A DNA stretch of 64,000 nt from Cryptomeria japonica. Its lineage: Eukaryota > Streptophyta > Pinopsida > Cupressales > Cupressaceae. Below the pieces are notes generated by a model, which was given only the letters and a program-made list of their open reading frames with translations, ran no database searches and was not told the DNA's origin. Location of the stretch: positions 259,769,386 to 259,833,385 of the forward strand of contig NC_081406.1 of the NCBI RefSeq assembly GCF_030272615.1, written 5' to 3'. The translations under genes were made by a program, and so were the position numbers. Shown piece by piece: positions 56,260 through 64,000 of this stretch (position 1 is its first letter; each line of letters begins with the position of its first letter).

Positions 56260-56578
56260 TGTTAGAGTAAAGGTTTTAATTTAATCATGTTGATTAAATT
56301 ACCTTTATTCCTCTCTTAAGATTTCACTTTAGTTTGCATTTGTGACATTTAATAATTATATTAATTATTAAATGTCTACCTATTAGGGTTTCTTTTAGGG
56401 TTGCACAATATCCTTTTATAAGGATTCATCATTGTAATTTATCTCACTCTTGGATGAATACATTTTTCAGCTTTCAGAGCACCCTTGCTTGTTTGTCTCC
56501 ATCTCTTCTTTCTGTGACAGGTTATTTGCATGCAGGTGATCTTCGGGGTTTGTGAAGTTGGCTTTCTCAACTTCTACA
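56260..56578 (+). repeat. E6 3' LTR (type A)
   Basis: It is 319 bp, near-identical to 53184-53502, with the same ends. Confidence 0.95.
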
Positions 56579-56583
56579 AAAAT
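56579..56583 (+). repeat. E6 right target-site duplication AAAAT
   Basis: It is identical to 53179-53183. Confidence 0.9.
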
Positions 56584-57902
56584 CACTTGGGAGAACTATT
56601 AAGCACTTATTAGAGATGGTATTGATCAAGTTGCATCATCCCATAATTAGATTGGATACATTGTTTGAGGCACTTGATTTGAGGGGTCAACAAGTGTACA
56701 CTATGTGCACATTTCAGAAAAGCCTGAGTAGCCTACTTTGAAGGCTTGCAACTTGCACCCAGTTGATTTTCATGATGAATGACTTGTTCTCTTGTATCCC
56801 CTGCAATTTTTTGTGCCTCTCTTTCCATTTTTAGATTCCTAGGACTTTGTTTGACCTATTTGCCAAATTCAAACCATTTGCAATTTGTTAAGTTTGCAAA
56901 TTGCATAGTGAAGTGTTTCGAGAGAGCTCAATTTGGCCATTTATATTTCACTCCCAAGTGATTGTTGCATCATGCTCATATTTTTTTGTGATTCCTTGTA
57001 GCTAGATGAGCTCATTTGCCAATTGGTAGGCCTTCCTGATTCCATTTGATGTCTTTTCCAAATAGATTTGAAACAGGGTTTGAAGAGGGTTTTGACAGGT
57101 TAATGTGTAGAAACAACTAAGTTGCCATCTGCGACGATTAAAATATCGCACCTCAGGCATTTTCAAGGAAATCCGCTTTGCAACGTGATTCAAAATATAT
57201 TAGTCTATGCACTTGTCAAATGGCATGGTCTCATGTGGCCGTGTGACCAAATTTTTAGGGCAATTTCCTAAGCTTCCGAGCTTGTTTTGGCCATTTTTGC
57301 ATAAAGTTGAAAAACTAGATTTTAGTGATTAAATTTTGCAAATTCTTCATCTGGATGCATACTGAAGTGGTTCTTAGTCAATTTTAGGGCTCAACTATCT
57401 GCAAACAAAAAAAATTTAGGCCGCGCATCTATCATGTTTGCAGGGTTAACATTAATGTTTTATTATTTAAATCAAGTATTTGATTTAACTAATAATAATA
57501 CATATGTAATGGGCATGAGGTGATTGCAAGATTAAATAATTCATGCTTATTACCCATGTGAGTCATATGTCTAGACCAATGGACAATAAGAGCATTATTA
57601 AATATTTTTGAATTGCAAGATCATACCTCAGCATGTGGGCCCCATCAACCATAAGGCAATGTAAAGTAATATTTTTCTTGACCCTCAGCAAATTAAAGAT
57701 TCTAACTCCACTGAGCCCCAAGTATAGCCCCATCAACAAGAAATAAAGAATGAGTCATATTAATTAGTAATTGTTCTCGGGACTCGGTAGGATAAAAAGT
57801 AAGTCCCAACGAGTCCTAAGAAAGTGAAAGCCTTCTCTGACCTAAATTTTGTGTTTGCATGAGGACTTAGGGTTATGATTTGTATGCAACATTGATGGCA
57901 GA
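56584..57902. other. Unassigned DNA right of E6
   Basis: It continues the segment left of E6. No domain is visible. Around 57440-57600 it is very AT-rich with TTATTATTTAAAT-type words. Confidence 0.5.
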
Positions 57903-58620
57903 TTGGGGGCAAGATTTGTTAGCATCCTCATTTGTTGTCCATGGGAAACCTTGGAGCACAGTATAGACAACCATCAAAGAATATACAATAGAAGACTGTT
58001 GCCAAAAATTATAGTTGTCCAACCCGAAATGTATGCAAAGTATGTTTCTAACAAATCGATAGAGGAAATTGATCGGTTGTTACAATGTTTTGTTAGATAT
58101 TTACAAAGTGTGGAAACGTGGCACAAGGTGCATGAGTAGTTAGAAATGTCTCACAGAAGCGTGATCCCATGGAGCACCATGATTGCAGATATTCACATAT
58201 TAGAATTTGTTGAAAAGGTTCTAAAAAGCTTTAAGCAAATGCATTTGCTATGTTTAGCACCACATTCTCAATATCGACCCACTATTCTTTACTTCCTATG
58301 AAAATGTAGAAGCTTGGGAGCAGGGTATCAACCTTCATGCAAGCATGAAGGAAAGAGGAATTTTAACAACTATTATTGCATCGCCTTGGTAGGCATACAA
58401 GAAAAATATGGAATCATAGTTTTAATGTCATTGGTTGCCTCCTTGTCGATATTAATGTGTGGGAGTCTTGGGCCAAGGAATGGGCGCAGGGTACAAAATG
58501 CATAATCCATTTCTTGAAAAGGGTTTAGAGCATATGTGATTGGTAGATGTATGGCTAAATCTCACGGTCATCCCCAGCGTCTATCTTACCTAGGCTAGTA
58601 TGAGAGATTTGAAAGAGGAC
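57903..58620 (+). pseudogene. PPR protein pseudogene fragment
   Basis: Conceptual plus-strand reading shows decayed PPR motifs of the plant PLS type: DNHQRIYNRRLLP, then EMYAKYVSNKSIEEIDRL, then MSHRSVIPWSTMIAD (58147) and FVEKVLKSFKQMHLL. Further right, 58440-58570 matches such genes at the DNA level across frameshifts. PPR proteins edit or process organelle RNA. Stops, frame changes and missing repeats make this a dead fragment. It is the only trace of a cellular gene family in the window. Confidence 0.6.
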
Positions 58621-60715
58621 ATGGACATCTAGCAAAAGAAGATAAAATAATTTTGTCAGATGTTGTCATGCCTGTAGTGATTTCATAAAGCTTTGAGAGG
58701 AATATGAGTTTCCATCGAGGCATAGAGGAATTGTGTCAAATGATATAATCGTAATGCTCTTCCAAACATATATATGTGGCATGGAACTACGAAAGTGGCT
58801 TGTGGATTGTTTGAAATTAACTCAAGGAAATGTGAAAGTTGTTTGAGGTAAAAGGTAAAAATATATTCATAAGAAGAGATAAATTAAATATTTGCCAGAA
58901 GGTAAGATAAAATGTGCAGAGAATTTATATGCAACAGTTAAATATTTCCACACAGAAGTGGAGTATTTTACAAAAAGATATCAAAGTGTTATAATTGAAG
59001 TGTTGTTCTCCAGGGATGGAATTAATTTTCATGTGGGATTTGAGTGCTAGTATCAAATATTTTCAACTCAATAAAATTTTCATCAAGAATCGAAAAATGA
59101 TTCTACATAAACATTAGGTATTTGTTTTTACCTAAGTAAAGAATGCACTCACGAGAAAAGAGATGAAAGACAAATGAAACTTTTTAATTATAAACAAGGG
59201 TAAAGTATTGCATTTAATACTTTTACCAAGGTGAGGAGTGTTTTCACGGGAAAGCAAGAATATTTGGCAAGGAAGGAATATTTTTTAGTTAGGCAGTTGG
59301 GAAAAGTGCAGGTCAAGATATTGAAAATGCAAGGAGTATTTTTCACTTATAGTGATATGAAAGAGAGGAGACAGGGTGACTCAACAAATCAGATTTGGAG
59401 AAGGGACATGTGGCAAAATTGGATCAAATCTGGAAGCTTCTATTCTTTCTATTTATTCCCCATTCTTATTCTTTCTGAGGGTTCTGAAATTTTGTATTGT
59501 CTCAGGCATGTAAATAGAAAGTGTATTTGTTTTGAGACATGAATTGGGTTGCAGGTTGTAATTTTTTGATTTTAGCAAATGTCAATTAGTTTGTGCAGTC
59601 ATGAAATGTTGTTTTGAAATTCTCCATATTGTACTTTCAGATTTCATATGAATCTTAATATCAAGGATATGTAGATTTGTCATTATAGGTTCCTTGTAAT
59701 TCAGTATGCATGCTATTGTGAACTGATTAGTACAAGGGTATGTGCAAGATCATGGTGTGCCAAAATAGGCCCTTAAGTGGCAATGAAATTTTAGAAAATC
59801 AGAGTTATGCAACTTGACATGAAAATTTGAATAAGTTGTGAACATTATTTTTAAAATATGAAAGAAGAGAATCTATAGAAAATTGAATGTAGTTTCTAAG
59901 CTACTAGTTGTTTTTTAGGAAAAAAAAAATCCTATATGATGAAAGTTTCAAATTTCAATGGACTAGTACTAAAATTTCAGGAAAAAGATAAGAAGTAGGC
60001 GTATGTCTGACCACCCTAATCACAATCAAATCATAATATTTTTTTATAATATTTATAATATAAGTATTAGACTCATGTCCGGATGTGACACATATTTTTT
60101 TAATAATTTTTTATAAAGTAAATAATTATTTATGAACTTTTTACTTTAGCTTTTCAGAAATTCAAAAACTCCTACATCTTACCACCTTAACTTGGTCAAA
60201 ACCTTATGAATTTTTATTTTTAAAATTTTTTCCCTATAGTAGATGAAGAATAGGATGTGACGCATGTTTTTGATTCAAAAAAATGTTATACCGTTTGAAA
60301 TTTATGAGCGTTTTTCAATCAGTCTATCAATTAGGACTTTTGTCAAAATTCATTTAGAAAATAAATAATAATTATTTATTAAAATTGAAATAAGACAAGC
60401 CTTATATTATTTGAAATTTGAGAACGTCCTTACAATACCCTTTTCGTTTTATCAATTTTGGCCATTAAAAATGTCGTCATCCATCAGTGTAAAGTTTGGA
60501 AAATCAAGGAATACTGAAAAGCACTTTTCTTCAGTTGACTTTCCAGGCTTGTCACTTCCAAGCCAAATCCCAAAGCATTCCCGAGCCAAAATTTCAAATT
60601 TGAAATTTGTAAAACAAAAATCAGATATCCAATTTCAATAAGTAAATTCAATAACAAAATTTGCACATAATTAATCAATTGTTTATTAATATATGATATA
60701 TAAATATACAATATA
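58621..60715. other. Unassigned AT-rich DNA
   Basis: The first part (58621-58760) may still be PPR-derived. A 103-codon plus-strand frame at 59231-59542 has no recognisable family. The rest is AT-rich without domains. Confidence 0.45.
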
Positions 60716-60747
60716 TTAATTTATAAATAAATTAGTATATGATATTA

Positions 60748-60834
60748 GGGAGAGAGAGAGAGGGAGGAGTGGGGGAGAGAGAGAGAGAGGGGGGGAGAGA
60801 GATAAAGAGATTAGGAGAGAGAGAGAGAGCGAGC

Positions 60835-60869
<35 letters not shown>

Positions 60870-60895
60870 GGAGGATATAGAGAGATTAGGAGAAA
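60748..60895. repeat. Compound (GA)n microsatellite
   Basis: This is a purine-only run of GA dinucleotides with GGGGG interruptions, about 150 bp on the plus strand. The minus-strand Ser/Leu-rich frame across it is an artefact of the repeat. Confidence 0.9.
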
Positions 60896-60967
60896 GAGTG
60901 ATGTAGAGGAAAGAGGTTTAATTGCAAACTTACAGATAAATGTATGATAAGGACCCAAACCCAACAC

Positions 60968-62260
60968 TCTTAAGGTGTTTCAAATGCACCTAATACCTCT
61001 AAGAGGCTCAAAACTTGTCTTTCACAAAGCCAAGTGGCTCCTCTACCTCTACACCATTTAAACACTCTCAAACAACATGTATCTACGTTAACAATTCATC
61101 TTCTTCATTTTTCAAGACAACCCTAGTACTAGCCTTCAACTCGGCCTAGGCTCCTATTAGCCCTGCAAACAATATTTTAGGTAGTTATCTCCCAAAAGTT
61201 GCAAAACACCAGATACCCTTTTAGCTTGGACTAAATATCATTGTTACCTTGGACCAAATATCACAAAAACTCACTGTCCTCTGTAGCCGGTAAGCTAATT
61301 AGGCAAAATTTTCAAAGGAAGTACTCACAAAACACAATTCCAAAAAGAACCCCTCTGTACAGTCTTTGGTTATGATCCAAAATCAAGGATTTTCTAAGTT
61401 ATATGGTTAGGTCATGCTTCTATATATCCTAACTCCAAAACCCTCTCTATTTCACCCTTAAACCTAGGGCTTGCTCAAAAACTCATCAAAAATCACTTCC
61501 AGAATCAAATGAAGGATGATTCACCATGTCCTCAACATACCCTTACTAATTCAAACACAAACATATCCCCTCCTTAAGGCCAATCTGCTACTTCTATAAT
61601 TGTGACATTAAAAACATGCATTTTCAGTCAAATTTCCACGATGTACAACAAAATTTCACTCCTTCCTATCATTAAAGTGTCAAGAATGTATGATACAAGT
61701 TATTTATGATCCAATCCATAGGAAATAGTGTCTTACATCTATGGTTGGATCATTATTTCAAAGGAAAACAACAAAACAGTGAACAAAGAGACTACAGACT
61801 TAGGAATAGTCAGCACAGTGTGTTATCCCAAGGTATATTGAACCTTTAGGAAGTTACAAAAATGTAAGAATGTACAAACACCAGTCTTACTTCATAGAAA
61901 AATCAATATCAAATCTACCTCAATGCAAAGAAAGCATGAAAACCACAGATTTGCTAGAAAATAAAGAAGTTTTATTGTTGTTTGAGTTACAGTCCGTACA
62001 ACCTGTATTTCCTTGTGCTCTCTCCCTCATACTAATGCCTCACTGGGATTGAAATAAGCCTTCAACAACTACCCCAACTGATCCATGCAATTATTTTTCA
62101 TTACAAATGCTTAAACAAGGAAATTTTGTCATTTCCCACCAAAATGGCACTAGCCTTTATTTTCAAATATTTGAACTTAAAACTCTTATTAACCAATCTC
62201 TACTGACTTCTACCCAAAGCTAATGAATCTTAAAGGATCAAAATGCTTTATCCAATATGT
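60968..62260. other. Unassigned DNA, possibly E7 3' part
   Basis: No domain on either strand, and no LTR ends were recognised. It lies downstream of E7 protease on the minus strand, where pol would be expected. Confidence 0.35.
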
Positions 62261-63031
62261 CTAAACACTTTCAAGACCCTCCCAAATCCTATAACCATGA
62301 AATCCTATATTTGGTCGTATGGTCCCATTATGACCATTAGGACAATTAACCATTACATTAGGATCATTACAATAAAATGCCATAATTGGCTTTAGGATAT
62401 CAAAATTGAGTCTATTAGACCCATACACCTTCTTGTCCTGCTTCGATGGTGTCCTCCAAGTTGTCTTCATGTTAGGGGCTCCTGCACCATACTCCCTCCC
62501 AATGAAAAATCTCTTGTCCCAAGAGAACAAAACTTTTGTGTTCAGATCTTGTAATTCTTGTGATGATTTTTTGGTACATGTTTGCACCTCATTCAACAGC
62601 TCAAATGGAGCTCTCCTACCTCTGCAACTTGCATCAATCTCAAAACAAGAATTACTACTCAAAAAATTATGTTTTGGTCCCCTCATGGAACTATCTTTTG
62701 TCTGCCTTTGCTACCTTATTTCATCTGCTATTTGATATGCCTTTTGGTGAACACCAATGTCACCATGACTACCCCTCTTATGCACTCCAATAGGACACAA
62801 AATTGACCCCACCATTATACCATCCACACTCCTATTCCACGGTACATCTGTTCTTACTAACTTGATGTCATCAACCAATATCTTTTGCTTCACATGAGGC
62901 TTATTTCCAACCTACAAACTCACATGTATCAGATCTCCAAAACATATGACACTATTGTCATTTGTGTCAACAACATCCAAAAGTTTTAACAAAAAATTTT
63001 GCCCATCTTTATGCACAAGATATATATTAGT
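62261..63031 (-). other. E7 sequence after protease, no RT visible
   Basis: Minus-strand open frames (62893-62711 and 62686-62261) read as ordinary protein-like sequence (KILVDDIKLVRTDVPWNRS; NTKVLFSWDKRFFIGREYG) but contain no RT motif. Either pol was replaced or deleted, or this is a different, unrecognised sequence. Confidence 0.35.
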
Positions 63032-63325
63032 TTAGTCATCATTCATTGTCTTTCTCCCTTTTTGCCAAGGTCTTCTTAGTATTAAGTGTGCACAAGTCAT
63101 AGGTACCACATCACACGAAAATCTATCATGATATTCCCCAATTGAAAAATTGACATATGCTTGTTCCTGAATGAGGATATATTGTTCCTTCCTGACCCAA
63201 GTAGCATAATAAGGACATCTATGAGAAAATATTTGTAAAGTAATTTTATTGATCATCTCATAGGAAACCAAGTTATTATGTGAACCTGAATCTACAATCA
63301 ATTTACAAATTTTACCTTGACACAA
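63032..63325 (-). CDS. E7 aspartic protease
   Basis: The active site reads LIVDSGSHNNLVS (catalytic D13 of the frame), and near the end CDVVPMTCAHLILRRPWQ matches the conserved closing block of gypsy proteases (LILRRPW where LLLGRPW is usual). The frame is open for 97 codons; the Met is internal. It would process the E7 polyprotein. Confidence 0.75.
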   Translation of the reverse strand: MCQGKICKLIVDSGSHNNLVSYEMINKITLQIFSHRCPYYATWVRKEQYILIQEQAYVNFSIGEYHDRFSCDVVPMTCAHLILRRPWQKGRKTMNDD

Positions 63326-63455
63326 CCACTGAGTTCTAAAAATTGATACCTTAGGCTCTTCTTGTTTTATGCAACTTGCCTTTATTAATCATGAGGAATT
63401 CTCCTTCCAACACTGGACTTGCTTTCAATGGTTCATTTTCTTCTTTCTTTTCTTC

Positions 63456-64000
63456 TTATTGTGTCAGGTTGACTCTTCTATCCCTGCCTCTATCTGGTTG
63501 TTCCCACTTACAGCATTTAAAGGAAGGATGCCCCACTTCATTACAATTGAAGCATTTTCTTGTGAAAGTGCCTCTACCAGCCCCAAATCTTCCACCTCCT
63601 CTGTATCCTCCTCTTGAATCAGAAGATGTCTCTTTTCCTTTCTCATTGTTTTTTCCTTGTTCCCAATTTGTTCTACCTCCTCTTCTTCCTCCTCCTCTTC
63701 CACCATTCCCTTGTCTTTCCTGCTTCCTCTTCAACTTCTCTTCTGCTGTAATGGCCAACTGAAAACATTCTCCCAATGTCCTAGGCATCTGCAAACCTAT
63801 TTCATCTTGAAGTTTTAATCTTAACCCATTCAAGTACCTTGGTATCTTCTCTTCTTGATAATCTAGACCCCCTCTGATACTAAGCTTATGAAATTTCTCA
63901 GTATAGGACATCACATCCATGTCCTTTTGCTTCAAATTCTGCCTCATCTTCTTCACATGAATTGTATAATCAGATGGTAAAAAATGATCCTTAATCAAAT
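63456..64000 (-). CDS. E7 gag, partial (runs off the right edge)
   Basis: The minus-strand frame holds a gag core (RYLNGLRLKLQDEIGLQ; TLGECFQLAITAEEKLKRK), then an Arg/Gly-rich region with many GGR words and one zinc knuckle, CFNCNEVGHPSFKC. The knuckle precedes the protease, as in gypsy gag-pol. The N-terminus is beyond the window. The RGG-rich segment suggests RNA binding. A short break separates gag from the protease frame. Confidence 0.82.
   Translation of the reverse strand, partial: LIKDHFLPSDYTIHVKKMRQNLKQKDMDVMSYTEKFHKLSIRGGLDYQEEKIPRYLNGLRLKLQDEIGLQMPRTLGECFQLAITAEEKLKRKQERQGNGGRGGGRRGGRTNWEQGKNNEKGKETSSDSRGGYRGGGRFGAGRGTFTRKCFNCNEVGHPSFKCCKWEQPDRGRDRRVNLTQ

Larger units (their letters stand above)
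53184..56578 (+). mobile_element. E6: compact Copia-like non-autonomous element with a third internal LTR
   Basis: Near-identical 319 bp LTRs and a perfect AAAAT duplication prove that 53184-56578 inserted as one 3.4 kb unit. The internal order is a short G-run, a second type of LTR (B, 53510-53878), an initiator-Met primer site, a leader with a GC-rich island, a gag-like ORF, a polypurine tract and the 3' LTR. There is no protease, RT or integrase. The type A 5' LTR is not followed by its own primer site, so the unit is a chimera. Confidence 0.9.

Noticed and set aside
60716-60967. Minus-strand Ser/Leu-rich ORF
   Set aside because: It is a translation of the GA microsatellite.

Overview
The window is nuclear DNA of a land plant with a large, repeat-filled genome. 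A gymnosperm (conifer-like) is my best guess, inferred from AT-rich sequence, old nested Tat-type Ty3/gypsy elements and a decayed pentatricopeptide-repeat (PPR) gene. I see no intact cellular gene, no RNA gene and nothing bacterial. Nearly everything readable is LTR retrotransposon, most of it broken by stops and frameshifts. I label the elements E0 to E7.

Left block (about 1-35558, mostly minus strand). E1 (about 1851-12652, minus) is a Tat-type Ty3/gypsy element with gag, protease plus G-patch remnant, RT, RNase H, a second archaeal-type RNase H and integrase. Its 5' LTR and primer site are at the right end; its 3' LTR was not found. E1 sits in E0 (minus), whose gag is at 12653-14796. E2 (14797-28568, plus) also sits in E0, breaking the E0 gag reading frame 12 codons after its start. 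E2 has 1.0 kb LTRs, gag, protease, RNase H placed before RT, RT, integrase, a decayed antisense ORF and a very long accessory ORF. The E0 5' LTR (28664-29597) interrupts E3 (minus), which has a putative LTR (34203-35558) and a long accessory ORF (29643-33112) but no visible gag or pol.

Middle block (36273-52049). E4 (plus) is a shrunken gypsy derivative. It has a truncated 5' LTR, several tandem-repeat arrays, a Gln/Asn-rich gag-like ORF, a small domain shared with E1, and a 3' LTR. That 3' LTR is split by E5 (44962-51603, minus), a Copia-type element with matching 5 bp target duplications. E5 keeps gag, with four zinc knuckles, and a long accessory ORF but has no pol.

Right block (52050-64000). 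E6 (53184-56578, plus) is a compact, recently inserted Copia-like element with near-identical 319 bp LTRs and perfect target duplications. It contains a third, different LTR directly after its 5' LTR. Beyond it lie unassigned DNA, a PPR pseudogene (57903-58620), a GA-rich microsatellite and the gag/protease end of another gypsy element, E7 (minus), which runs off the right edge.

The most interesting theme is the accessory ORF. Three structurally different elements (E2 gypsy, E3 without gag or pol, E5 Copia-like without pol) carry a long ORF downstream or in place of pol. Its shared layout is a globular N-terminal half with a hydrophobic LVHLL-like motif, then a charged or low-complexity middle, then a coiled-coil-like C-terminal half. 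The other leading observations are the three-LTR structure of E6 and the two different positions of the second RNase H in E1 and E2.
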